Below are positions 26,391 through 35,507 of a stretch of 64,000 nt of DNA, one piece after another. The translations under genes and the position numbers were made by a program. Numbering within the stretch: position 1 is the stretch's first letter; each line of letters opens with the position of its first letter. Source of the DNA: Salegentibacter maritimus (GTDB taxonomy: Bacteria > Bacteroidota > Bacteroidia > Flavobacteriales > Flavobacteriaceae); contig NZ_JAEHOK010000001.1 of the NCBI RefSeq assembly GCF_016236915.1, positions 62,001 through 126,000 on the forward strand. The letters run 5' to 3'. Under the pieces are notes generated by a model. That model was not told where the DNA came from. It was given only the letters and a program-made list of their open reading frames with translations, and made no database searches.

Positions 26391-27386
26391 ATGAATCAGT
26401 ATAAAGCTGCTGAAGACCGTTATGAAAAAATGCAATACCGCCGTTGCGGAAAAAGCGGCATCAAACTTCCCCTACTCTCTTTGGGTTTATGGCATAATTT
26501 CGGAGATAAAGACAATTTTCAAAACTCCAGAAAGCTTTTAAGAACCGGTTTTGATAATGGAATTACCCATTTTGATTTAGCTAATAATTATGGCCCACCC
26601 TACGGTTCTGCCGAAAAAAACTTCGGTAAAATATTCGCTGAAGATTTTAAACAATACCGCGATGAGTTAATTATTTCCACCAAAGCAGGTTGGGATATGT
26701 GGCCCGGGCCATATGGCGATTTTGGCTCCAGAAAATATCTTATTGCCAGCCTAGACCAATCGCTACAAAGAATGGGCTTAGAGTATGTAGATATATTCTA
26801 TCATCACCGCCCAGATCCCGATACTCCTTTGGAAGAAACTATGGGGGCTTTAGATCAAATTGTAAGGCAGGGTAAGGCACTTTATGTAGGGATTTCTCAA
26901 TATTCTGCAAAGGATACAGCCAGGGCTTCCAAAATTCTTAAAGATCAAGGAACGCCTTTTCTTATTCATCAACCAAGGTATAATATGATGGATCGTTGGG
27001 TAGAAGATGGATTATTAAATACACTACAACGGGAAGGAATTGGCAGTATAGTATTTTCTCCGCTAGAACAAGGCATACTAACCAATAAATATTTAAATGG
27101 AATTCCGAAAGATAGCCGGGCAGCAACCCAGGGAAGTTATTTAGATGAATCGCATATCACTCCCAAAATAATAGATAAAGTACAAAAGTTGAACGAAGTA
27201 GCCCAAGCCAGAAAGCAAACTTTAGCGCAAATGGCGGTTGCCTGGTTACTAAAAGATAAAAGGGTAACTTCTGTATTGGTTGGAGCCAGTAAAGTTGAGC
27301 AGTTACAAGAGAATATTAATACTTTGGAAAATCTGGAATTCAATAAAAATGAATTGGATGAAATAGAAAAAATCCTGCAGAATTAA
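26391..27386 (+). CDS. Aldo/keto reductase, YghZ/MgrA-like
   Basis: A 331-residue NADP-dependent aldo/keto reductase of the AKR14-like group (E. coli YghZ, which reduces L-glyceraldehyde 3-phosphate). The (beta/alpha)8 barrel carries the catalytic tetrad pieces FDLANNYGPPYGSAE (Asp and Tyr), STKAGWDMWPGPYG (Lys) and FYHHRPDPDTP (His). The C-terminal SVLVGASKVEQLQENI is the NADP-binding end. The N-terminus is extended by about a dozen residues (MNQYKAAEDRYEKMQYRRCG), as in YghZ. It stands alone with 251 bases of non-coding DNA upstream and a terminator that reaches into the end of manA. Confidence 0.9.
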   Translation: MNQYKAAEDRYEKMQYRRCGKSGIKLPLLSLGLWHNFGDKDNFQNSRKLLRTGFDNGITHFDLANNYGPPYGSAEKNFGKIFAEDFKQYRDELIISTKAGWDMWPGPYGDFGSRKYLIASLDQSLQRMGLEYVDIFYHHRPDPDTPLEETMGALDQIVRQGKALYVGISQYSAKDTARASKILKDQGTPFLIHQPRYNMMDRWVEDGLLNTLQREGIGSIVFSPLEQGILTNKYLNGIPKDSRAATQGSYLDESHITPKIIDKVQKLNEVAQARKQTLAQMAVAWLLKDKRVTSVLVGASKVEQLQENINTLENLEFNKNELDEIEKILQN

Positions 27387-27441
27387 CTAACAGGATTTTA
27401 TTGATATCGCCAAAGGGTAAAACCCCGAGGTAGTTTCCTAG

Positions 27442-27508
27442 AGGCTTTCTGAGAAACTCTTAAATATTATGTATATATATAAGAAACCTTACTCAGAGAG
27501 CCTTTTTT
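27442..27508 (+). terminator. Terminator of the aldo/keto reductase gene
   Basis: AGGCTTTCTGAG pairs with CTCAGAGAGCCT (one mismatch) around a long loop, followed by T residues. It ends at the stop of the convergent manA gene. Confidence 0.7.
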
Positions 27509-28478
27509 ATTTAATATACACTTCTAAAAGTTCACAATTTTTAGCTGAAATTTCTACCTGTTTATTTTCGGCAGGAATAAGCATGGTTTCTCCCTGCTTA
27601 ATATTTTCTGAATTACCGTTTACTGAAATTTCTCCACTCCCACCAACACACATATAAATAACAAAAGAATCCAGGTTACTGTAATCTTTCTGAATATTAC
27701 CTTTTACAGGTAAATAATTAGTTGTAAAATATTTACAGCTCGCAACTTCAGAAGAAGTATTGGCAGCTCTTGTATAATTAAGTTTAAAATCGTCTTTCTT
27801 TTCAAAATCTATAGCATCTATAGCTAATGCTGTATGGAGTTCTCTAGAATTACCCTCATCATCTGTACGATCCCAATCGTAAATTCTATAAGTTACATCA
27901 GAAGTTTGCTGGATTTCGGCCAAAAGCACCCCTGCTCCTATTGCGTGAACTTTACCCGTATTAATAAAGAAACTATCTCCTTTTTTTACTTCTTCAAAGT
28001 TTAGCAATTCTACGATCTTACCTTCTTCTAACCTGGAAATATAATCTTCTTTAGAAATGCTTTCCTTAAAGCCTACATTAATTTTTGCTCCCTTATCGGC
28101 CTGCATAATATACCACATTTCGGTTTTTCCAAAAGAATTATGGCGTTGTTGGGCAAGCTCATCATTAGGATGCAATTGTACTGAAAGCTCTGTTTTTGCA
28201 TCTATAAACTTAATTAACAAAGGAAAATCGTTATCAAATTCTTTGTAAATTTTTTCACCTACAATTTTAGCTTTGTAATCATTTAAAAGGTCCTTTAAAG
28301 AAGAACCTTTAAGCTTTCCATTGGCTACTACAGATATATCTCCCGGTACGCCAGAAATTTCCCAACTTTCGCCCAGGTTGCTCTGGGTTGTTTCTTTATT
28401 AAGATTGTTTTTTAATTTGTTACCACCCCATATTTTTTCTTTTAGAATTGGGGTAAATTTAATTGGATAATCGAGCAT
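27507..28478 (-). CDS. manA: Mannose-6-phosphate isomerase, class I
   Basis: Interconverts fructose 6-phosphate and mannose 6-phosphate, supplying mannose for surface polysaccharides. The 323-residue cupin protein has IWGGNKLKN near the N-terminus, a zinc site in QLHPND (His) and HAIGAGVLLAEIQQTSDVTYRIYDW, with the substrate-side Arg following. It is somewhat shorter than the E. coli enzyme, as is normal for the Firmicutes/Bacteroidota branch. It is preceded by about 100 bases and the LPS-type cassette on the same strand; the gene order suggests a role in cell-envelope glycans (inference). Confidence 0.93.
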   Translation of the reverse strand: MLDYPIKFTPILKEKIWGGNKLKNNLNKETTQSNLGESWEISGVPGDISVVANGKLKGSSLKDLLNDYKAKIVGEKIYKEFDNDFPLLIKFIDAKTELSVQLHPNDELAQQRHNSFGKTEMWYIMQADKGAKINVGFKESISKEDYISRLEEGKIVELLNFEEVKKGDSFFINTGKVHAIGAGVLLAEIQQTSDVTYRIYDWDRTDDEGNSRELHTALAIDAIDFEKKDDFKLNYTRAANTSSEVASCKYFTTNYLPVKGNIQKDYSNLDSFVIYMCVGGSGEISVNGNSENIKQGETMLIPAENKQVEISAKNCELLEVYIK

Positions 28479-28576
28479 TATTTGGTTAGTTTAAAATCGC
28501 CTCAATATACTGAAATATTGGCGTGTTAAAAAATATAGTCACTTCTTTAGATTAGTATAACCCAAAAATAATAGGC

Positions 28577-30217
28577 TTATTGTGAAGGTAGCAAATCTAT
28601 ATTTTGCTTTTCTATTAAATACAATTCGCGGTATAACCTTCGTTTATGTTTGGTGCCTACAGGGTTCATATCTACACTGTCTATTTTTGTAGTTTTATAA
28701 AGCTTAAAAACCTGCTGTAAACTATCACTTAAGCGAGCTTCGGTTAATACTAAAAATTTATTGCCTTCCGGAATCTTCACCTCCCCTTCCTGGGTTAACA
28801 CGGTAATAGGTTTTCCATAGTCCCAGATTATTTCAGGAGCAAATGTATTGAATTCATATACTTTTGCATTATATTTTTTTAGATGACTATCTATAGTTGA
28901 GGCACTATTGTACGCCGGGTTTATATTTATCTTATCTGCCATTGGTAAACCAAACCACACAACGCTTATCAAGAAAAAAATGCTTAAGTAGAATACGGGT
29001 TTTATCTTTTTCAATAGTAAATATCTAAACATTAGAAACCCAATACTAAAAAGGAAAATTGAACTTAGTATGTACCAGTAAAGAATATTCTGCATAAAAG
29101 ATTCGAAATAAAAATATGCGGCAATAGGAAAAATGCAACCTACCAAAGCAAAAATTCCAAAATGAACATAGACTACAGTAGCTTCTTTATTTTTTATACT
29201 TCTCCAATTATAAAATAGATATTCTATATAAAAAGCGGTATTCATCGCCATTGGAATAAGTACAGGAAGAAGGTACCGAGATTTTTTTTCTGGAATTACA
29301 GACAGAAGAAAAACCGAAGCCAGCGTCCATAATAAAGTAAATTTATAAGCCTTCTTATTGCTAACTTTATCTTTTAAATAAGGATAAAGCAAGGCTACAA
29401 AAGCAGGAATAGTCCATAATCCGCTTTGTATAACAAAACTCCAATAATAATAAAACGGCCTAACGTTATAGTTTAGCCACCTTCCAGTTTCCTGACTGGT
29501 AATTTCAGAAACTGCATGGGTGTCAAACATATAAACATAAAGATTCCACCAACCGCCAAATATTAAAGCGGTAGCGGTTAAAAGCACTAAAGCCTTCCAA
29601 CGTTCTTTAGTTCCCTTAAACTTATAAATAACCCCATAAGCGATTAAAAAAGGAAGAAATAAGGCATAAATAGAAACCGGGCCCTTACTCAAAATAGAGC
29701 AAGCTATAAAAAGGCCGCTAATGGTGGCGAGGAGATACCAGTTTTTTGTAGTATTATATAATTTATATAGAAAGAATATAGCTAGCATCATAAAGCTATG
29801 CGTGTGAATATCCCATTGTCCATCCCTACTGGAATAGACAATATAAAATGAAGTAGCAGCAATTAATCCTGCCAAAAAGGATAATTGAATATTCTTAGAA
29901 ATTTTTAATAGGAATTTGTAAATAAACACTACTAATACTAAACCCATAATGGCAGAAGGAAGCCTTAAACCAAAGAGCCCTTCCATTCCAAATATAGACA
30001 TAGAAATAGCAGTAAGCCAAGTTGGCAACGGTGGTTTTTCATAACGTGGCTCGGCATTCATGGTGGTAAAGATCCAGTTATTATCCTGCAGCATTTCCCG
30101 GGCGGTTATAAAATTTCGCGCTTCCATTATATTGATATAGATCGCATCCAGGTTTACAAAAAATACGGCAATACAAACCAGAATTAGGAGCACTAGATAT
30201 TTATTCTCTAACTTCAT
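28577..30217 (-). CDS. Glycosyltransferase family 39 protein (ArnT-like)
   Basis: A 546-residue inner-membrane protein with about a dozen hydrophobic segments. The N-terminal DxE-type feature of GT39/GT-C enzymes is seen as LDAIYINIMEARNFI (Glu with Asp in the first periplasmic loop), followed by NAEPRYEKPPLPTWLTAIS, the ArnT-like PPL block. Such enzymes move a sugar from a polyprenyl-phosphate carrier to lipid A or another acceptor in the periplasm. It overlaps the LAB_N gene by 17 bases and follows the GT2 gene, so the three are one transcript: GT2 would make the polyprenyl-phosphate sugar and this enzyme would transfer it. Confidence 0.88.
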   Translation of the reverse strand: MKLENKYLVLLILVCIAVFFVNLDAIYINIMEARNFITAREMLQDNNWIFTTMNAEPRYEKPPLPTWLTAISMSIFGMEGLFGLRLPSAIMGLVLVVFIYKFLLKISKNIQLSFLAGLIAATSFYIVYSSRDGQWDIHTHSFMMLAIFFLYKLYNTTKNWYLLATISGLFIACSILSKGPVSIYALFLPFLIAYGVIYKFKGTKERWKALVLLTATALIFGGWWNLYVYMFDTHAVSEITSQETGRWLNYNVRPFYYYWSFVIQSGLWTIPAFVALLYPYLKDKVSNKKAYKFTLLWTLASVFLLSVIPEKKSRYLLPVLIPMAMNTAFYIEYLFYNWRSIKNKEATVVYVHFGIFALVGCIFPIAAYFYFESFMQNILYWYILSSIFLFSIGFLMFRYLLLKKIKPVFYLSIFFLISVVWFGLPMADKININPAYNSASTIDSHLKKYNAKVYEFNTFAPEIIWDYGKPITVLTQEGEVKIPEGNKFLVLTEARLSDSLQQVFKLYKTTKIDSVDMNPVGTKHKRRLYRELYLIEKQNIDLLPSQ

Positions 30218-30830
30218 TATGATGAATTATAATATTTCTAATATACATTAAGATCCCAAATAGATGCCCAATAAGTAAAACAGGATCTTTTCTAAAAATG
30301 GCATAAATTAAAATTAAAGAAGAGCCTGCAAGGCTTAGCCACCAAAAACCCAGTGGCAAGGTAGATTTTTTTTGTTTTTCTGAATAAAACCATTGGTACA
30401 AAAATCGCAGGGTAAAAATTATTTGCGCGATAATACCTAGAATCAGCAACCACGGCCAAATAGCCTCATTTTGAAATAGTTTTTGAAGATCGTATTCATT
30501 ATTAAAAAAACTATAAGCCACTAATATTATGGGGAAAGCAAAAATTAAAAACCTTATAAACCTGTGAAGTTTAACCCATTGCCCCTGAAACTGTAAGTTT
30601 CTAATATAAACGAAGTACGTAATACTTTGGCCAAGCATAATTGCAAAATCACTTCTGGCATATCCATAAACAAATAAAAGGAAGGCTCCTAATAGGCTTA
30701 ATTCCCAAAAAAGAATGGGTGTAAGAACTTTTTTTTGTTTTTCAGAAAGTATCCATTGCATAATCATCCTTGAGGAAAACAGGAGCTGGGCAATAAATCC
30801 TATCACATAAACCGGTAGCGAACTATCCAT
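30201..30830 (-). CDS. Tandem LAB_N (lipid-A-disaccharide synthase N-terminal-like) membrane protein
   Basis: A 209-residue membrane protein made of two copies of the short LAB_N domain. Copy one contains RMIMQWILSEKQKKVLTP, then FWELSLLGAFLLFVYGYAR; copy two contains RFLYQWFYSEKQKKSTLP, then FWWLSLAGSSLILIYAIFR. Each is a pair of hydrophobic helices flanked by the R-x3-QW-x2-SEKQKK pattern. LAB_N occurs at the N-terminus of some lipid A synthases and also as stand-alone proteins near Arn-type genes, with unknown activity. It overlaps both neighbours (eight bases with GT2, 17 with GT39). Confidence 0.88.
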   Translation of the reverse strand: MDSSLPVYVIGFIAQLLFSSRMIMQWILSEKQKKVLTPILFWELSLLGAFLLFVYGYARSDFAIMLGQSITYFVYIRNLQFQGQWVKLHRFIRFLIFAFPIILVAYSFFNNEYDLQKLFQNEAIWPWLLILGIIAQIIFTLRFLYQWFYSEKQKKSTLPLGFWWLSLAGSSLILIYAIFRKDPVLLIGHLFGILMYIRNIIIHHNEVRE

Positions 30831-31539
30831 GTTTCGCTTTTATACTATAGTCTATATAAGATTTTTTTATCCAAACATAGGCAAAGCAATCTATTAAAGG
30901 CCCCAGGAACCTATTTTTAAAATTATATTTTGAATAGCCTTCCATCCTGGGATAGTGGTTTATTACCACTTCTTTAATTTCTTTTTGCTGTAACAATATC
31001 ATGGCCGGTAAGAAGCGTTGTAAACCCCTAAACATAGGGATCTTTTTAGCGTAAGCTGTATGCATAATTTTTAATGGACAACCCGTGTCGTGAATATTGT
31101 CTTTAGTGAAAAATATTCTTACGGCATTACCGGTTTTAGAAGAAAAACGCTTTATTAAAGTATCCTTTCTGTTTTTTCGCCACCCGGTCACCAAACCATA
31201 ATCCTCAATATAAGGCAAGAGCAATTCAAAATCTTCAGGATGGGTTTGTAAGTCGGCATCCAGGTATCCAAGTAAGCGGGTTTTAGTATTATCGAATGCG
31301 GCTTTTAAGGCAGCACCTTTTCCGTAATTTTTATCAAACAAAAGACAACTAAAATCTTTATTCTCCAGACAAAATTTTTCTATAAACGAAGCGCTACCGT
31401 CGCTAGAACCATCGTCTACTAATAATACACATGACTTAAGGGAAGCAGATTTTAAATACTTTTTTAAATATTCAAAAAGCCTGGGTAGACTTTCTTTTTC
31501 ATTGTAAACCGGGACAATAATCGTAAACTGAAACTCCAT
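30823..31539 (-). CDS. Glycosyltransferase family 2 (DPM/ArnC-like)
   Basis: A 238-residue GT-A type enzyme: IIVPVYNEKESLPRLFEYL at the N-terminus, VDDGSSDGSA (UDP or GDP sugar binding), and YLDADLQTHPEDF carrying the metal-binding D-x-D. There is no second hydrophobic domain, so the enzyme is like Dpm1 without membrane anchor. It would make polyprenyl-phosphate-sugar from a nucleotide sugar for the neighbouring GT39. The start at 31539 (MEFQFTI) is chosen because the upstream TTG would add only two residues. The region 31540-31829 upstream holds no gene. Confidence 0.9.
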   Translation of the reverse strand: MEFQFTIIVPVYNEKESLPRLFEYLKKYLKSASLKSCVLLVDDGSSDGSASFIEKFCLENKDFSCLLFDKNYGKGAALKAAFDNTKTRLLGYLDADLQTHPEDFELLLPYIEDYGLVTGWRKNRKDTLIKRFSSKTGNAVRIFFTKDNIHDTGCPLKIMHTAYAKKIPMFRGLQRFLPAMILLQQKEIKEVVINHYPRMEGYSKYNFKNRFLGPLIDCFAYVWIKKSYIDYSIKAKHG

Positions 31540-31786
31540 ACACAATTAGAGACTGTAATTAAGGTTTGCTGATAAAAAGCGCAATTTTAAAACCCGATTT
31601 ATTAATTCTGTATACTGAGGCATAAAGCAGGTTATAGTTTCTAGTTGGACTCTTTAAAATTTTATCGGAGCTAAATTAATGATATAATTTAGAAAAACTT
31701 TCAAAATAGAAATTAAGTTAAAGAAAGATTAAAACCGATCTGAAAATAAGTTTCAAGAAAAAAAATAATTTTTAATTGAAATAAGC

Positions 31787-31816
31787 TTGTTTTATTTAAA
31801 AAGAGGCTTATCTTTG
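31787..31816 (+). promoter_or_regulatory. Promoter of tRNA-Arg
   Basis: The -7 element TATCTTTG (31809-31816) fits the Bacteroidota consensus exactly, and TTGTTTT at 31787 with 19 bases between is a good -33 box. It is the clearest promoter in the window and lies 14 bases before the tRNA. Confidence 0.65.
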
Positions 31817-31829
31817 CAACCGCAAAAAC

Positions 31830-31903
<74 letters not shown>

Positions 31904-31911
31904 CAACAAAA

Positions 31912-31936
31912 AACCCCGCAAATTGCGGGGTTTTTT
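31912..31936 (+). terminator. Terminator of tRNA-Arg
   Basis: AACCCCGC and GCGGGGTT pair around AAATT and are followed by T residues, nine bases after the tRNA. Confidence 0.9.
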
Positions 31937-32286
31937 GTTTTAATAATGAAAACCAGATTTTAAATTAATCTCAGTTTCTAAAACTATTTAAAATTGCAGC
32001 CAGCCTATAGAAAAATATAGCTTCTTGCCTAACCTACTATACTAAATTCTATTGGCTATTATTTTAGATTAAATTAGACTCCACAAAATTTATTTATTTA
32101 AAAATTCCCCAACTATTTATTTTGAGCTAAACTTATTCTACGTGTGCTTAAGAATATATGCATGATAGTCAATAAATTAAATTTCTATTCAGAAAGGGAA
32201 TTTTTAGAAATAAATCAATCTATGATTATGCTCATATATTAGGAATAAAAAGTTAAACACCTTTATCGGCTTAAAATTTAATTCTA
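31937..32286. other. Intergenic region with no gene
   Basis: A 350-base AT-rich stretch between the tRNA terminator and the 598-residue hypothetical gene. I see no ORF, hairpin or good -7 box. It presumably contains the promoter of the next gene. Confidence 0.5.
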
Positions 32287-34083
32287 ATGCAGATATCATT
32301 ACCACATAATTTTCACATTCCCGTTATGGGTTTGGCGTATTCCATAGATTCTCCAATTAAAGTAGCTTGCTACGGCATTAATTCGGCTATTTCTATAATT
32401 GAAGATAATTTATTGGAAACTATGCGAAAGCATTACTCGCAAAAATATGGTGAAAATTATACCCCAATTAGTACCAAAGAAACCGACTACCGTGTTAAAC
32501 GTATCACCAATTATCTAAATTTGGTACAACGCACGGTAAATACAGAGTTTGAAAGGATAAAGAATTCAACTTTTGATTTAAGTTCAGACCTTACTAAATA
32601 TTTTGAAATGCTTCCTGATACAGGTGAGTTAAAAAAAATGTTTCATAGGTTTTTACAAACAGAAAATCTTTCAGAAAGAGATAAATTAGAACAGCAGTTA
32701 AAAGAGAAAATGGTACCCGGCGCTGTAGAGGTTAATATAATGACCAAAGTAGATAAAGACAATCCGGGTAAAGACAAAGCCATAGCTCCAAACAGTTCTG
32801 ATGCACTAACTGCTTTAAGAGCTTATGCGACTAGCGAATTAAAGAACTCTGCCATTATTTTTTCTGCAGGCTTAAACCCCAGGTTGTTTAATTATATGGA
32901 AGAATTTAAAGAGTTTGATGCCACTGGCTGGGGTAAATTTGATAAAAAAGTTGTTATAAAAGTTAGTGATTATCGCTCGGCACTTATTCAGGGGAAATAC
33001 TTAGCTAAAAAGGGAATTTGGGTAAGTGAATTCAGAATAGAGTCTGGTTTAAACTGTGGAGGTCATGTTTTTGCCACCCAGGGATTATTAATGGGGCCCA
33101 TCTTGAATGAATTTAAAGAAAAGAAGGAGGAATTAAAAGAAAGCCTCTTCAGTTTATATAACCCCGCAATTATAGCTAAAGGACAGGAAGGTTTTTCTGA
33201 ACCGCACCCTATTAAGATTACGGTTCAGGGCGGAATTGGTACTTCAGAAGAGAACAATTTATTGTTTACGCATTACAAGGTAGACAGTACAGGCTGGGGA
33301 ACGCCATTTTTACTTTGTCCTGAAGCCACAACAGTAGATGATGAAACCCTTAGCTTATTGCTTAATTCTAAAGAGAAAGATGTTATTAGAAGCCAATCTT
33401 CGCCATTAGGAGTAGGATTTAACTACCTAAAAGGTACTAGCGCAGAAACCGAAAGGTTAAATAGAATTCAAAAAGGTGCTCCGGGAAGCCCCTGTACCGA
33501 AAAGTTCCTGATTTCGAATACTGAATTCACAAAAGAACCTATTTGTACCGCTTCTAAAAAATATCAGAAACTAAAACTGAAACAATTAGAGGAAAGCAAC
33601 CTGCCCGAGAACGAATATCAACAACAGCGGGAAGATGTACTTAGCAAAGAATGTCTTTGTGTTGGGTTGAGTAATGCGGCTCCATTAAATTACAAAGTTC
33701 CATTCCTAAAAAAACAACAAGCAGTAACTATTTGCCCAAGCCCTAATATTGCCAATTTTTCTAAGCTTTCTACTTTAAAAGAAATGACCGATCATATTTA
33801 TGGGCGTTCCGGGCTTATTAAGGAAAGCAAGAGACCTCATATGTTTGTGAAAGAATTAGATTTATACATAGATTATCTTGCAGAACAGGTTCAAAGAACC
33901 CCAAACCCAGACAAACGTACCCTAAAAAATTGGAAAGCATTTTGTAACAATATTTTAGAAGGAATAGCTTATTACCGAAAGCTTTTAAAAAATAAAGTAG
34001 TGGAAAATACCTCCGACTTTAATAAGGCACTTGATAATGCTGAAAACACTATTTTAAAAACAAAGTCTTATTTATTTGAATAA
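32287..34083 (+). CDS. Unrecognised 598-residue protein with nitronate-monooxygenase-like barrel motifs and a cysteine cluster
   Basis: I do not recognise a named family. Residues 11-35 (IPVMGLAYSIDSPIKVACYG) look like the first strand of an FMN-type TIM barrel. Residues 255-270 (NCGGHVFATQGLLMGP) recall the GGH segment, and 314-347 the GGIGTSEENNLL followed by DSTGWGTPFLLCPEA, which matches the pattern 'GGI..., GADGVQMGTRFLATEEA' of nitronate monooxygenases and FMN-binding glutamate-synthase-like proteins. A later segment has Cys403, Cys420, Cys456, Cys458 and Cys483, spaced like ligands for a metal or iron-sulfur cluster. The final 80 residues are helical. No signal peptide is seen. FMN-dependent redox chemistry is an inference. 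The gene stands alone on a single transcript. Confidence 0.6.
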   Translation: MQISLPHNFHIPVMGLAYSIDSPIKVACYGINSAISIIEDNLLETMRKHYSQKYGENYTPISTKETDYRVKRITNYLNLVQRTVNTEFERIKNSTFDLSSDLTKYFEMLPDTGELKKMFHRFLQTENLSERDKLEQQLKEKMVPGAVEVNIMTKVDKDNPGKDKAIAPNSSDALTALRAYATSELKNSAIIFSAGLNPRLFNYMEEFKEFDATGWGKFDKKVVIKVSDYRSALIQGKYLAKKGIWVSEFRIESGLNCGGHVFATQGLLMGPILNEFKEKKEELKESLFSLYNPAIIAKGQEGFSEPHPIKITVQGGIGTSEENNLLFTHYKVDSTGWGTPFLLCPEATTVDDETLSLLLNSKEKDVIRSQSSPLGVGFNYLKGTSAETERLNRIQKGAPGSPCTEKFLISNTEFTKEPICTASKKYQKLKLKQLEESNLPENEYQQQREDVLSKECLCVGLSNAAPLNYKVPFLKKQQAVTICPSPNIANFSKLSTLKEMTDHIYGRSGLIKESKRPHMFVKELDLYIDYLAEQVQRTPNPDKRTLKNWKAFCNNILEGIAYYRKLLKNKVVENTSDFNKALDNAENTILKTKSYLFE

Positions 34084-34181
34084 CTAAATAAAGAGATAAA
34101 TATCAGTTATTTTTTAGAAAACCGGAATAAGATTTAAATGTTGATCGTGTAAAATTCCGAATAATATTAAAATCAGTAAGA

Positions 34182-34793
34182 ATGAAAAAACTAATTCAAG
34201 ATTCCCTGGATAAGGCAATTTCCTATGAAAAATATAATGAGCTTTTTGAAAGGCTAGTAAACCAGGGAAAAACGACCGGTGAAATTACACCAGATAAAAT
34301 AAATTACACTAAACTTAATTATTCACGAAGTAAACGTCTTGATAAGACCATTAAGCTATCGGAAGAACAGATAGCATCTTTTAAAGATTTAAGCTCTAAA
34401 CAAACCTGGTTGGTAATCACAGAACCCTGGTGTGGAGATGCGGCTCAAAGTTTGCCCTATTTTAATAAAATAGCAAGCATTTCAGATAACATTGATTTGA
34501 AAATTGTGTTACGTGATGAGCACTTAGAACTTATGGACTCTTTTTTAACCTATGGATCCCGCTCAATTCCAAAGTTGATTATTATAGATCAAAACTTGGA
34601 AGTAATTGCACATTGGGGGCCGCGTTCTAAAGCCGCTACAAAACTGGTAGATGATTATGTGCAAGAATATGATATAATTGACGATCAGCTTAAAACAAAT
34701 CTTCAATTATGGTATAATAAGAATAAAGGAGAAGCTATAGTTTGTGAACTGCAGGAACTTATTTGCAGCCAAAAGCCTTCAGAAGTTTTTTAG
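34182..34793 (+). CDS. Thioredoxin-like protein with WCGD motif
   Basis: A 203-residue protein without signal peptide. An N-terminal helical part (residues 1-65) precedes a thioredoxin fold containing TEPWCGDAAQSLPYF, with a single active-site cysteine (Cys84) instead of CxxC. This monothiol-type WCGD pattern is known from a family of thioredoxin-like proteins in Firmicutes and Bacteroidota with unknown function. Another conserved site is GSRSIPKLIII, the cis-Pro loop. It is followed by a strong terminator. Redox activity would have to use the single Cys, which is unresolved. Confidence 0.82.
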   Translation: MKKLIQDSLDKAISYEKYNELFERLVNQGKTTGEITPDKINYTKLNYSRSKRLDKTIKLSEEQIASFKDLSSKQTWLVITEPWCGDAAQSLPYFNKIASISDNIDLKIVLRDEHLELMDSFLTYGSRSIPKLIIIDQNLEVIAHWGPRSKAATKLVDDYVQEYDIIDDQLKTNLQLWYNKNKGEAIVCELQELICSQKPSEVF

Positions 34794-34815
34794 AGTAATT
34801 TCGCGCATAAGAACG

Positions 34816-34895
34816 AAAAGGCTGTCTAAGAAATTTAAAAGTATTAACTATAATAAATTAATATTCAGGTAAATAAATTTCTAGACAGCTTTTTT
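34816..34895 (+). terminator. Rho-independent terminator with long loop
   Basis: AGGCTGTCTAAGAAATTT pairs with AAATTTCTAGACAGC (one bulge) around a loop of about 38 bases and is followed by a T run. It closes the thioredoxin-like gene. Confidence 0.75.
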
Positions 34896-34953
34896 ATTTG
34901 ATATATCGTTATTAAATACTCTTGGGGCTATTCTGTGGTATTTATTATTTAGC

Positions 34954-35419
34954 CTATTTCTTTTTAATGGGCACCATAAAAACAGGAACCTTGGTTTTTT
35001 TCAATACATTTGATGCTACGGTTCCCATTAAAAGTTTTTCAAAAACCGAATGACTATGAGTCCCCATAACCAACAAATCGGCATTCCATGTTTTTGAATA
35101 TTCTAAAATTGCAGTAGCGGCATCCCCTTCAGCCAAATAAATGTGTTTCTACATTTTTATCTTCCAGGTGTTTTGCTGCGGTTTCTAAAAAATCTTCCAC
35201 TACTCCACGCATTTCCTGAGCAATATCCATATTTACTGCCATTTCATCGTAACCGGAATAACCCATAAAAGTAGGATAATCTATTCCATAGTAACTTATA
35301 TTTGCCATCACGTGTAGTAAACAAACTTTGGCATCTAGCTGCCTGGCGAGTTTATAGCCGGCTTCAGCAACTTTTTCAGAAACCGGATGGTAATCTATAG
35401 CAATTAATATACGCTTCAT
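34954..35419 (-). pseudogene. Universal stress protein gene interrupted by a frameshift
   Basis: Two adjoining frames encode one UspA-fold protein. The first frame (from 35419) reads MKRILIAIDYHPVSEKVAEAG and ends after DKNVETHLFG; the second starts from AEGDAATAILEYSKTWNADLL and continues to the end, with the ATP-binding VMGTHSHSVFEKLLMGTVASNV. Removing one T from TTTATTTGG at about 35135-35140 would restore HLLAEGDAA, so a single base insertion breaks the gene. It may be a real pseudogene, a recent mutation, or a sequencing artefact in a homopolymer-like context. Neighbouring genes are intact. It is convergent with the thioredoxin-like gene. Confidence 0.85.
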
Positions 35420-35507
35420 AAGATTCAGTTTCTTATAAAGTTATTAAATGAATTCTAAAACCTAAAATTAATACTGAAAAATCTAAGGATCGCGTTTTTG
35501 CAAAAGC

